From Forficula auricularia (lineage: Eukaryota > Arthropoda > Insecta > Dermaptera > Forficulidae): a stretch of 64,000 nucleotides of DNA. Below the pieces are notes generated by a model, which had not been told where the DNA came from, did no database searches, and was given only the letters and a program-made list of their open reading frames with translations. Positions 34,381 to 44,698 of this stretch are shown one piece after another; within the stretch, counting starts at the first letter, position 1; each line of letters begins with the position of its first letter. The DNA lies in NCBI GenBank assembly GCA_024734495.1, contig JALMQS010000729.1, positions 1,674,001-1,738,000 on the forward strand, written 5' to 3'. Position numbers and translations under genes: made by a program.

Positions 34381-34575
34381 TATAATTAAGTACTGGAGTG
34401 GGATTCAGCCAATGGGTAGCCTCTGCTGAATAAAAAACTTCCAATTATGGAAAACGTTAGTTGGAACTGATGATGGCATTATTGAATTAAAGTCGAAACG
34501 TTTTCCATAATTGGGAGTTTTTTTATTCAGCAGAGGCTACCCATTGGCTGAATCCTCTCCAGTACTTAATTATAT
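34381..34575 (+). repeat. Palindrome with hammerhead-like core
   Basis: Arms of about 77 bp (34381-34457 and 34496-34574) share GATTCAGCCAATGGGTAGCC and AATTATGGAAAACGT. The loop reads CTGATGA (34467-34473), T, GGC...GTC, GAAAC (34495-34499), so the arms form the outer helix of a hammerhead-like fold. Confidence 0.75.
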
Positions 34576-34609
34576 ATTACTACAAATATTAAACAAATAA
34601 TAACAAATG

Positions 34610-35140
34610 TTTCATAAGGAGAAATTAATTAGGTTGTCCTCTGCTTGATACAAATAAACATATATGTACAAGTACATATATAAACCAAATATAAATTTAT
34701 TTCTTTGAGACTATAGTTTCGAATGTTTCGTTTGGCCTTCATCATCAGTTTTTTAATTAGACATATTTTATCTGTTATTTCTTTTGGGTTCAAATACCCG
34801 ATTGGATTTAGAAATGATATTTTTAGTGAAGTCTGTAGTTAAGTATTTTTAAATTTTAATAAATAATTCAGGTGATGAAGAAATGGAACATCACAATAGC
34901 AGACTGTAACAAAAAATATCACCCAAATGCTGAAGATCTAAAATCAGAAAAATTCATGATATAATTAATATATGAGAAACTTGAAAATTTCACATTACCA
35001 CTATAAGAATTAAATTGAAAGTTTTTGTCCCGAGGGTAGCAGAATTTTTATATATTGAAGGAGACAATAAAAGAGTGTGTCTTCTGCTGGAATTATAAAT
35101 TTTATTTAGACACACTCTTTTATTGTCTCCTTCAACTATA
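34610..35140. repeat. Hammerhead-associated dispersed repeat and small palindrome
   Basis: 34610-34800 is the uninterrupted form of the repeat at 16315-16900, with a core on the minus strand (CTGATGA at 34742-34748, GAAAC at 34716-34720). At 35018-35134 lies AGGGTAGCAGAATTTTTATA followed by perfect 27-bp arms 35056-35082 and 35108-35134. The same text occurs at 45895, 46346 and 54495. Confidence 0.65.
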
Positions 35141-35750
35141 GGAATTTTTTATTTATTTATTTGAATTCTTCTTTTGGTTTTCATCTATATTGATCATAGA
35201 TTCAGAGTTTGATTTTATAAGAAAAATCACAAATCTGCTTTTATTTATCTCAGATATTAGGTATTGATAATTTTGTTTGGATGTCAAGACGATTCGTTGC
35301 TCTCTCAATACTCGAAAATGCTACAAAGCTTTCTAGGACGTTGTCACATAAAAGTTCATTTTCCGAGGTGGCGATAATTGGCAGCTCTTCTGACATGCAA
35401 ACAAATTTATTTATATATCTACAATAACTCAGATCAAGCATAGAACACTAGCATTGATTTTTCTTATATGTACGACTTGGTGGTTCTTAAAATAATCAAC
35501 AGGTGAGCAATTAACAATAATTTGATACATTTTTGTTGAGCTCAATTTATTTATTTGAATTTATAAGATTAAAGAAGCCCCTAAACCCTAGACGATCAAT
35601 AATTTTATCAATTTTCGCTTCAATATTGACGCTCTATATTGAAACGGACCTCAATATGCTTCAATATAAATTCATTATTATTCTCATTCTGGAAAAAATA
35701 TTCGTGGCTCTTCAATATTGACAGAAAATATAATTTTTTTTCAATATCCG
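35141..35750. other. AT-rich, no gene seen
   Basis: Several short open frames, none recognisable. Repeated CTTCAATATTGA-like strings between 35610 and 35740. Confidence 0.35.
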
Positions 35751-35751
35751 T

Positions 35752-36040
35752 AAAATTGGATAAAAATCGAGCCAGCGCTTTCGCCAACTCTTTTATCCCT
35801 ATGACCTCGAGAGACTGGTTCTCGCTTCCTTCCAGCTACCGTATTCCCCGCGACTTATAACCTTCAGATGTTTAAGAATCGTACCCACAGATACCTTCGA
35901 TTCCTATCCAGCCCATAAATTCCCCTTTTCTTCTTCTATTCCTAATGGAGGGGTAGTCCTTTAAAGAGTTTGCACTTCTTTGGTGTAACTCCTTCTCTTA
36001 TAAATTTCATTAAAAAAAATGATACAACGCTTCAATACGC
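35752..36040 (+). pseudogene. LINE reverse transcriptase C-terminal tail and 3' end
   Basis: Reads VKLDKNRASAFANSFIPMTS and RDWFSLPSS, then after a shift TYNLQMFKNRTHRYLRFLSS and a stop near 35920. The wording is close to the LINE at the right edge (FANTYIPMTSRNWNSLP; YDLQTFKTRVHRHLR). A ~100-base 3' untranslated part ends in an A-rich run near 36020. Only the last ~60 residues are present. Confidence 0.75.
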
Positions 36041-36340
36041 TCCAAGACTATCAATATTTCCCTCAATATGGTCCTCCGTGGATATTTTTTGAATTAACTA
36101 ATTTAGCTACAATTAAGAAAGCTAGCAGAATGTATCAAGCTAATCACAAAGTCACTCCTAAAGTTGGAAAATTATAAAATGAAGCAAGGAACGTGGCAGG
36201 GGTAAAATTCGAGACACCTGAAAAACCTGAAAGGGGAAAAGGTTGTCAGTAAAAGGATATTTTAAATAAGTGGTCAAGCTAACCCCCCGAAAACAAGACG
36301 AAATACCAAGGATGAAGTAATTAGAAGGATAATTTTAGAA
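36041..36340. other. AT-rich, no gene seen
   Basis: No features recognised. Confidence 0.4.
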
Positions 36341-36344
36341 GAGA

Positions 36345-37095
36345 ACTAGCTGCAAGGCCCGCCTACGGCGGCCCTCTTGCTAGCCAGGGGGCGCGATCCC
36401 TGGACCCCCAACCTACGATTTATTTTTTGATCCCCCCCCCCCATTTTGGGTGGTTAGTTTTTGCATTTCTAGCCTTCTAGTGACCCACAGATTATGTATA
36501 CAAAATTTGGTTGAGTTTCGTCAAAGAGCAAGAATTTTCAAATTTTGACCCTCCTCCCTTTTTGGGTGGTTTTTTGGGGGAATTTTTTAAACAAAAGTTG
36601 TCAGAAATCACATCCCCTACAGCTTTGCTCATAGTAAAATTTTCCATACAGTTAATAGTTTAGGAGTTATTTGATAATTTTCATTCGTGCGCCCCCCCCC
36701 AAACCCCCTTTTGGGGTCAAAATATCAAAACATTATAGAGCTAAAAACGTAAGTAAGAAGATATCTGATGTAAATATGAAATTTCATAATAATCCCTTCA
36801 GCCGTTTTGACGTGAATCGTGAGCAACTTTTCGGAAACGACGGAAACATACAGACATACATACAGACAGGAATTTTGTTGAGGGTGTTTTTGTTCATAAC
36901 TTTGCTTGAAACGTGTGCAACCAATATTTGGTGTGATTTGGAGCAATGTACAGACAAAACCTTAATTTTATATACATATATAGATAATTCATTTCTTGCT
37001 AAACTTGTAACGTATAGAAAAAGGCAAATATTGACAATATTATTGATCGTCTATCCTAGGGTCTACTTAAATCCTATGTGTCAAACATGATAAAG
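36345..37095 (+). repeat. GC-rich repeat end followed by the ~120-bp module
   Basis: 36355-36415 is GC-rich with inverted GGCCCGCC/GGCGGCC. It is followed by the module ATTTTGGGTGGTTAGTTTTT ... TATGTATACAAAATTTGGTT and GACCCTCC that recurs in hAT-like and other elements. Further on, CAGCCGTTTTGACGTGAATC and CAGACATACATACAGACAG are low-complexity text. The 139-residue frame starting at 36671 is read-through of this and I do not accept it as a gene. Confidence 0.5.
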
Positions 37096-37143
37096 AAGTT
37101 TTGAGACAATTTTAATGAAATATAGATATATTTTAAAGAAAAC

Positions 37144-37145
<2 letters not shown>

Positions 37146-37188
<43 letters not shown>
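37146..37188. repeat. (TA)n microsatellite
   Basis: About 20 uninterrupted TA repeats. Confidence 0.95.
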
Positions 37189-37189
<1 letters not shown>

Positions 37190-38130
37190 AAAAAGTTTAT
37201 CTTGTAAAATGGCCTTTTTTCGATATATAATGCAAGAAATGGGAGACAGAAGCCGCGGGGTTAAAAATGCGTGGGAAAAAGGCAGCCTGCTATTCTGAGC
37301 CAATATAAGAACATGTGTGAATCCACTCAAAAGAGAATGCAAAAAAAAGAAAAAAAAGAAACTAAAAGGGCACATTCGTAGATCACTAACTCAATTTTTT
37401 TCTTTTTTTGTTTTATTTAAATTGTGGTTAAAATTGCCATCTGGATTATTAGTTTTTTTGGTCATAAATCAAGCCAAAAAACGGGGATATTAGATTCTTA
37501 TCATTTTTTTTAACTGCCTTCTCTATTCAATTGAATAATAATCGTAGAAACATTACGTTAAAATATTCAGAAGGCATCTGTGTGGAGGCATAAGAGATCT
37601 CTACAATAACATTTATCTTCTATTTGCCTCTTTTTTCTTTCTTACTAAAGATAAAATTGAAATCAACCGAAATGTTTGTATTCAAACAACGTGGCGTAGT
37701 CTTAAGCCCGGCTTGTTCTGTTAAACGCATTTGAAAATTTATTATTATCTGCATTGGGAAATTTGTAGAACGCAAATCTATTGCTCGCTTTCTTTATGAC
37801 TACAAATACATAAATGAATGAAAAATTTGAAGATTTATATGTTGGGTTAAATTTTAGAGAGACACCAAAGTTATCATAACGATGGCTGCTGATGAAACCA
37901 ACTGCATTAATATCAGAATACATATATGTAGGATTTATTCATTTGATGTTTTTTTTAAAATTTCAGGTAGTTATTAATAAAAGTAAAAATATTTCACTGA
38001 AAAAATCATTGAATGTTCTATACTTAATCCAAAAGGTATGGATATTTTTCCTTACGTACTAGAGCGGTTGTATTCAATCTTTTGGAAATTGATCCCGAGC
38101 CATTAGGTGTTCTTCGAGGTAAAACCATAG
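37190..38130. other. AT-rich, no gene seen
   Basis: Short open frames only; none has recognisable motifs. Confidence 0.4.
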
Positions 38131-38133
38131 AGT

Positions 38134-38640
38134 AATATAGAGTAGAAGATTACCAAATATCGAAAAGCGCTCTCTAGCGGCTCGGAGAACATTATTCTTA
38201 GTCCCTAAAAGCTATTCAAAGATCATAGTCATAGGACATTCAAACTTTGTCATAAATAAAAGATTCATACAGGCTTTGTGCTAAACGTTCATTTAGAAAA
38301 TTTTCCAATGTACAAATTTGTACTAATTTATAGATTAAAATATTATTAAATATGCGTAGTTCTCGACGTCAATGTTTTGTGAAAGAACACAAAATCAGAT
38401 AAAGAACATACTTTTTATACGACCTAAAAATCCTGAAATGTAAGTACCCTATATAAAATTAACTAGTAATTTATTTATTTGATTTTTATATGTTAATTCT
38501 TTAATAATTTAATTATAGAGCTAAAAAAAGAGGTTCTCGCCATTTTATTTCCCATTCCGAACCGCCAGAGAGCTCTGTAACTCGAATACGCTAAAATACA
38601 TTGGCTCCTTATAGAGCCTTCCACTCTATATTATTCTATG
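38134..38640. mobile_element. MITE with CCATAGAGTAATATAGAGT ends
   Basis: CCATAGAGTAATATAGAGTA near 38136 pairs with TACTC/ACTCTATATTATTCTATGG near 38618-38638. Sub-terminal GGCTCGGAG and CCGAACCGCC also pair loosely. The duplication is unclear. Lone end-like strings occur at 24133 and 28811. Confidence 0.6.
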
Positions 38641-38860
38641 GCTAAATCCACTGTAGCATATAAGCAGCTTATAAATTTCAGAAAACCGTTTATTTTGCAA
38701 GTGGTGTAAGCCATAGTCCACTTTTGAAAAACCTGAGTTAATGCCAGTTAGACATAAATGTCTTCTTTTAATATTTATAATATCAAAGTCAATTTAGTAC
38801 AATACCCTCATGAATTCGTCAAAATAAAAATATCGAAATATATGTACTTATATAAATATT

Positions 38861-39461
38861 AGACTGCCCGTTAAAAATTAAATTTTTTTCCGACGCCCCC
38901 TAAAAAGCTTCCTTTTAATGAAAAACGAGAGGTAATTTTTTTTAAACAACACGTGCCGCAATACGATCTAAGTTCATTTTTTGGTAAAATCATGTTTTTT
39001 AGAAATTTCTAATTAAATATACAATTATAATAATTTTTTGATAATTGGATGTTATTAACAATGTTATATTATTATTCTCATTATTTTAATTAATAAATTT
39101 CTCAAGTAAATTTCCTATCGGTAAGTTAGTTAGCAGGTTAATGTACCTACAATCATTATCTATACTCGTATTTATTAAATTACATACGTCTATAGTTTCT
39201 ATAAAAAATATGTCGCCAAATTTCCCATGGTTGTACTGTACAAATCATTGACATATACAATTAAAATTATTATATATTTCAGGAAAAATACTATTTGTGA
39301 CAAGAAATTTCCAAAAAAAACATGATTTTATCAAAAAATGAACTTAGATCGACTTGCGGCACGTGTTGTTTTTAATAATAAAAAAATTACCTCGGTTTTT
39401 TTTATCAAAAGGAAGCTTTTTAGGGGGCATTGGAAAAAATTCAATTTTTAACGACCAGTCT
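38861..39461. mobile_element. Long-TIR element
   Basis: About 150-bp imperfect inverted ends (38861-39011 and 39301-39461). Both contain GCCCCCTAAAAAGCTTCCTTTT, AACAACACGTGCCGCAA and GATCTAAGTTCATTTTTTG (reverse complement at right). Ends read AGACTG and CAGTCT; TAAATA may be the duplication. The 290-base centre is non-coding. Confidence 0.75.
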
Positions 39462-39735
39462 AATAAATATATGTATTTATAAAAATATAAATACAAATAT
39501 CTTGAAATAACAGAAAAAGAACTTGCACCACTTTCAAAATAAACGGTCCATATATACAATTTTCAAGTTAATTTTTGCCGATCATAACAGAGTTTGTTGT
39601 TAGTGGAAAAAGTATTGCGTAATTCTTCTACAAAATTCGAGATAATTGAATCAGATTTGCATGTGAAATCAAAATATGATTATAAGTTTCTACCAAGGCA
39701 GACAGAGAAATTAAGTTAAATAAAAGATATACAAT

Positions 39736-40206
39736 GAGGCGACTGTGGGTCAGTGGCTAGAGTGTTGGGTCGCTGACTCGAAGATCGCTGGTTCGAGACC
39801 GAGTCTCGGCAGATAGATATTTGCAGTCGCCTCCTCTTGGAAAGTAATGGCAGCCTACCAAGAGTATAATTGCCAAGTAACCTCTACAAATTAGCCGTTC
39901 GGAACCGACGTTAAAAAGTAGGTCCCGTATATCTGTGTAAAACAACTAAACATACTCAGCCCAGGTATATGTGGAGAGGCACCGACACCCGTTTCGGGTA
40001 TGACAGTCTAAGGGCCGGTTGTATGTCGCAAAGTAAATGCTTTTTACCACTAACAAACGGTAGATGGTAAATGGAGGGACTGGGATGGTCAATCAGATGA
40101 CAGGCACTTACCGCCATCCCAGTCCCTCCATTTACCATCTACCGTTTGTTAGTGGTAAAAAGCATTTACTTTGCGACATACAACCGGCCCTAAGAAGAAG
40201 AAGTAG
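39736..40206 (+). mobile_element. tRNA-derived SINE family B, copy 1, with inserted MITE
   Basis: A box GTGGGTCAGTGGCTAGAG near 39745 and B box GGTTCGAGACC at 39790-39800. GAGGCGACTG (39736) pairs with CAGTCGCCTC (39824), an extended acceptor-like stem. The body (CCTCTTGGAAAGTAATGGC ... CCCGTTTCGGGTATG) matches copy 2 at 41585-41868 at about 95%. The GAAGAAGAAG tail is separated from the body by the palindromic MITE at 40012-40190. Confidence 0.85.
40012..40190. mobile_element. Palindromic PIF/Harbinger-type MITE
   Basis: Perfect 77-bp arms (40012-40088 and 40114-40190) begin GGGCCGGTTGTATG and enclose a 25-base loop. A 3-bp TAA duplication flanks it (40009-40011, 40191-40193). The empty site is visible in the second SINE copy, where the body runs straight into GAAGAAGAAG. 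Confidence 0.9.
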
Positions 40207-41180
40207 ACAAGATGTACAAAATTAATTCTAAATAATTAGTCGTAAATTCTCTAAATTTCTTCAACCTTTCTCAATTCATAATCTATAGATCACAGTAGAC
40301 AGAAACCTTTGAATTTAATTTACTAGTAACTTGAATATTCTAAGATTTTTTTTATTTTTTTTATATCGTCTTAAAATGTTTTAAAAGTTATACCTTGTTT
40401 TGTATTATTCTTAAGTTTCTATTTTATGAATTCACAAATCTACTGAATGCAATTTATTATATGAGAAACTTTACAATGTTTCAGAACAAATGGAAATTTC
40501 TAGAATAAGTTAAGTAAAATTATCTAGTGATTAAAACTTGTCAAGACTTGTTTTTATCCTTTACTACTCTGAGCAGCATCTTAGCTCTTAACAGATAGAA
40601 TTCTCCTATCGAGATGCTATATGCGTCGAAGGGTGGTTTGATTCCACAAGGGATGAATAAAGATCTTCATTGAAATAAGAAAAAAAATCCAAAACATCTC
40701 AGATTATGTAGACGAAAATGTTTCAAAGAAATCAAACTCTACTTCGATATATAGTAAAATTAAATTTTTAATTAAATATTTTTAATCAACTTACTAGCAA
40801 ATCTCTTTTAAAGGATAAGAGAGCTATGATATTAAGTTTTTAACATACTTAATTTTTAAAAATAATTATGTTTCTACTTAAAACATTGATTAATATAATT
40901 TTTTAAGGCATGGGGAAATACAGCATAATTTCGCCCTCCTTTCAGGTCATTATGTTCTGCAAGATTTCCATGAGTTGGATTATTCATGATGAATTGAAAA
41001 AATTATTTAAAATATTCTAGTATCGGCTTCTAATTCCGATACTGTATCTGTACTGGTGTACACTTATATATACTATCCTTACGTATATTGTTCATTGGAG
41101 TTAAATGCCTCACCTACAAACGAATAAGAATAACAAATAACATGTTGCATCATTCACAGCCATAGTAAATTAGTAACAGG
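40207..41180. other. AT-rich; one degraded tRNA-like repeat
   Basis: GAGATGCTATATGCGTCGAA then GGTTTGATTCC (40633-40650) looks like a decayed B-box repeat near 40570-40670. No gene otherwise. Confidence 0.4.
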
Positions 41181-41184
41181 AATA

Positions 41185-42108
41185 TTATGGAACTGGACAA
41201 AATAAAAAACAGAGTTTATTTATTAAATGGGCCAGACGTTTCGTCAGTTTATTCTGACTTTCTCAGTGGTCCATTTTATCACTTTGTCAAAAAACAATTT
41301 CACTATCATTAATCTTTCCTTAACATATTGTTGTGATATGCCTTTTCGACTTGTTACATAAGGCTACTCGAAGCAGTGGGCTTATGTAATTGCTGAATAT
41401 GCAAAGCTTGATCTGATTATAATTGTACTTAAGCGATGAGTCTCTGATAATTAGGGCGGATGACATACGATCGAGAGGCCTGACACATATCTGCTACCCT
41501 TTCTTTGTACTTATTTTCAATAAATCTTGTATTAAATAATACATCTTGTTATAAATATTTAACAACCCCTAAGTATATTATTAAGAGGCGACTGTGGGTC
41601 AGTGGATAGAGTGTTGGGTCGCTGACTCGGAGATCACTGGTTCGAGACCGAGTCTCGGCAGATAGATATTTGCAGTCGCCTCCTCTTGGAAAGTAATGGC
41701 AACCTACCAAGAGTATAATTGCCAAGTGACCTCTCCAAATTAGCCGTTCGGAACCGGCGTTAAAAAGTAGGTCCCGTATATCTATGTAAAACAACTAAAC
41801 ACACTCAGCACAGGTATATGTGGAGAGGCGCCGACATCCGTTTCGGGTATGGCACTCGAAGAAGAAGTATATTATAAATAAGTATATTCTTGGCTCAAAT
41901 CAATCAACAATCTTGGAAGCAAATTTTGTTTAATAATCAAATTAAAAATTAAATATCTAAATGACGCGTCATCGCCTACAGGACAACTGGGCTAAAATGG
42001 GCCAACGAGGAAGTCAGAATAAACTGACGAAACATCTGGCCCATTTAATAAAAAAACTCTGTGTTTTTAATTTTGTCCAGTTACCTGCTATTCCCGTTAT
42101 TAACAAAT
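41185..42108. repeat. Inverted ~105-bp repeats with hammerhead-like cores, 0.7 kb apart
   Basis: Left copy about 41185-41290 and right copy about 42000-42108 share TGGACAAAAT, ACAGAGTTT, AAATGGGCCAGACGTTTCG and the stem CTGAC...GTCAG. The core reads CTGAG(G)A, A, GTCAG-loop-CTGAC, GAAAC. Between them lies a SINE (41585-41868). Confidence 0.7.
41585..41868 (+). mobile_element. tRNA-derived SINE family B, copy 2
   Basis: Same structure as 39736 without the MITE: GAGGCGACTG stem, B box GGTTCGAGACC at 41639-41649, body to GTTTCGGGTATGG, then CTCGAAGAAGAAG. AAGTATATTAT flanks both sides (about 41570 and 41866), a possible target duplication. Confidence 0.87.
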
Positions 42109-42339
42109 TAAATGTTTATAAAAAGAAGAGAAAGCTAATTTCCAAGTGTTTGTAAAAATTTTCCCTTTATTAATGAAAAATTAGAGTTTTAAGGAAGATT
42201 TATAAATGTTATTTATGTGTGTTTATTTCCAACAAGCAAGCAGATGACACTCGTAAATTTATTCTTAAAAATATTTAGATTAAAGGTAGAAAAGGCAATC
42301 TTTAATTTATTCCCTCGTAATTCGCCTTGAAAACAAAAG

Positions 42340-42640
42340 TAATGATTTACAAGGCAATACTCAAGCCTATATATTATAGTTGTATGAATGTCAAATCTGG
42401 GGAACAGCCAGTGAATCCAACTTAAGTAAAATTCAAAGAGTCCACTGGTATATTAGAGATGAAACCCTACACATTGATCTTGAAATACCATCAGTTAGAG
42501 AGGCCATAAGCAATCAATTCAATAAATACAAAAGAAAACTCGAAAATCCCACAAACACATCGGCCATTGTTCTTCTGGACAATAGCGAAATAATCAGAAG
42601 AAGAAAGAAATTTCATATACCTTCTGGTTTCACAAGATCG
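42340..42640 (+). pseudogene. Jockey-type reverse transcriptase C-terminus
   Basis: Reads MIYKAILKPIY, then after a frameshift CQIWGTASESNLSKIQRV, then YIRDETLHIDLEIPSVREAI and a basic end (IIRRRKKFH). The IWGTAS ... W-Y-I/V-R-(N/D)-E-x-(L/I)-H-x-D-L motif set is characteristic of the Jockey clade. A deletion after IQRV removes the usual FQ.K.LR segment. Confidence 0.8.
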
Positions 42641-42782
42641 AATGTTAACTTAGGGGCTGTCCATAAATTACGTCACACGAATTTCAAGATTTTTAGACCC
42701 CCCCCCCTATGTCACATTCTGTCAAATTTTCATTGACCCCCCCTGTATTGTGACGTTACAATATCACTTCTATACTCTATAA

Positions 42783-43587
42783 CAGGGGTGGCCACTAACC
42801 TTAACTTTGGGAGCCGCCAATTTATAAAACTGTTTCAAAGCGAGCCAGGTTGTTTGAAAATTAATGTTTTATTAAAAAAAGATATAAATGAAGTAACATA
42901 TATTTTTGCTCTACTTATATCATTACAAATTACAAATTAATTTAATTTTTGTATTATTATTTTTTAAATTTAATTATTATACAGGGTGGGGCATAAAGAT
43001 CTAACACGTTTTGAAGGGATATAAAAAATGAAAAAATTTAACTAGAAAAAAACTAAATATATTTTTGAAAATAAAATAAATTAAATTTTTTTTAAATGTA
43101 TTTTAAACATTATCAAAGAAAAAGGGGCGGGGTAAAAAAATTCTAGCCCTTTTGACAAAACTCAACCAAATTTTGTATACATAGTTTGGTCGAAAGGGAT
43201 AGAATTTAAATTTTTGACCCTACCCCCCCTATTTTGAGTGTTTAGTTTTCGCATTTCTAGCCCTCTGAGGGTCCACAGAATATGTATACAAAATTTTGGT
43301 GGAAAGGGCTAGAATTTTCATTTTTGACCCCCCCCCACACTTTTTTTTCGTCTCATATAATGTTTAAAACACATTTAAAAAAAATATTTTCTTTTCTTTT
43401 CAAAAATATATTCAGTTTTTTTTTCTAGTTAAATTTTTTCATTTTTTATACCTCTTCAAAATGAAGTAGATCTTTATGCCACACCCTGTACTTTTTAAAA
43501 TCAGTATTATTCAAGAGGGTTCAAGAGACGCACTAGATTGACTGAAGAGCCGCATGCGGCTCGCGAGCCACGTTGTGGCCACCTCTG
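42783..43587. mobile_element. hAT-type composite element, copy 1
   Basis: Ends CAGGGGTGGCCACTAACC and CGTTGTGGCCACCTCTG; perfect 8-bp duplication CTCTATAA (42775-42782, 43588-43595). Sub-terminal GAGCCGCC and GCATGCGGCTCGCGAGCC. Length 805 bp. It carries an inner palindromic element (42982-43488). No transposase. Confidence 0.9.
42982..43488. mobile_element. TA-flanked palindromic element with ~120-bp module
   Basis: CAGGGTGGGGCATAAAGATC to GATCTTTATGCCACACCCTG, bordered by TA on both sides. Long imperfect arms contain TTTAACTAGAAAAAAACT and TATATTTTTGAAAA. The centre holds the module CTAGCCCTTTTGAC, ATGTATACAAAATTTTGGTG and GACCCCCCCC in both orientations. The same element is at 44930-45602. 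Confidence 0.78.
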
Positions 43588-43945
43588 CTCTATAATTTAA
43601 TAATTGTAGATTTTTTTATAAATTTAACACAACTAAAGAGGGATTTAATAAATTTTAAGTTTAACTTTATTAATATTCATATCATGAAATCTAAAAAATA
43701 TACTTGAAATTTTTTTAATTTGACCTATTTGTGACATCATAATTCCCATGCCCTCTTGTCATAATGCCCCTTCCTCCCTTACTGTGTGACATAATTTATG
43801 TACGGCCCCTTACAACCTGAAAATAAATTCACTTAGGGAAGTTATCACTGGATGATGGTCCCTTCAAGTTCATTACATTGTCATCAAATTTACTTAAAGC
43901 TGTATTTAAATTCAAGCTGATTGTAAATAAATAAATAAAAAATTC

Positions 43946-44640
43946 CTTTTTAATTAAAACTTTTGCTACTCTCAGACAAAATACTGTTTAAATTTTAATC
44001 AAGTTTTATCTAACTGTAAAAGGATTAATTTATAAGGATGTAGATAAAAAATCGTTCTTCGTAGGTAGGTAATATTTTTTATCCATTAGACACACCATCC
44101 AAGTGTTACTCTCTTAGTTATACTAGAATCAACATCATTACGCACACATGAATAATTAATTAACCCAGGCAATTAAAATTACACCTAGCCTTCAGATTAA
44201 ACAAAAAAATTGAGTAGGATTTGAACCACCTCCGCCAGTATATGACTACTTTATTAAAAAGTCATCACCATTTCATTTCGTTTATCCATACGAACGTCGG
44301 TTTGTCTGTCTGTCTCGTTATCCTTTCATTTGCCATGGTTATTTTTTTAAACAAACATGCTAAACATGTTAATCGAATTCATGTTGCTCGCCCGTTCAAT
44401 TGCTTCCGCTGGCATTTAGTAAAGCCCCAAAAGGGTAGACATACAGTCATTGAAAATAAACAGATGGGAATCGTTCGATCTGTATGTTCTGGGATAATGG
44501 GGTCAGTGGAAAATCAACTAAAAGGCACACCAAAAGGACAGATATGTATTTTAGCGTTTGTTGGAATTAGTATCAAACAGAAAAATTAAGTAGTCTTGTA
44601 CATCACATAGAAATATCTATGTATAAATTCTAATGACCTA
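43946..44640. other. No recognised gene
   Basis: A 122-codon frame (44221-44589) includes a hydrophobic stretch but no known motif, and composition does not differ from the surroundings. I regard it as chance. Confidence 0.35.
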
Positions 44641-44698
44641 TATACACTCTTAATAAAAAACTGCCATACTCAACCGAGCGTCGGCGATTTCTATAGAG

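Larger units (their letters stand above)
42653..43809. mobile_element. PIF/Harbinger-type MITE split by a hAT element
   Basis: GGGGCTGTCCATAAATTACG at the left and TAATTTATGTACGGCCCC at the right, with TTA duplicated (42650-42652 and 43810-43812). Same family as 9616-9875. Without the nested hAT element and one target octamer it would be about 344 bp. Confidence 0.82.
42300..43945 (+). mobile_element. Jockey-type LINE 3' part hosting three nested insertions
   Basis: The coding tail (42340-42640) is followed by the Harbinger MITE at 42653-43809. After it, the LINE 3' untranslated part resumes (CAACCTGAAAATAAATTC) and ends TTGTAAATAAATAAATAAA at about 43943. Removing the insertion and one TTA rejoins the text smoothly. 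Confidence 0.75.

Noticed and set aside
36671..37090. 139-residue open frame
   Set aside because: It runs through repeat text (CAGACATACATACAGACAG) without recognisable domains or coding-like composition.
44221..44589. 122-residue frame with a hydrophobic stretch
   Set aside because: No known motif, no start or splice support, and base composition the same as its surroundings.
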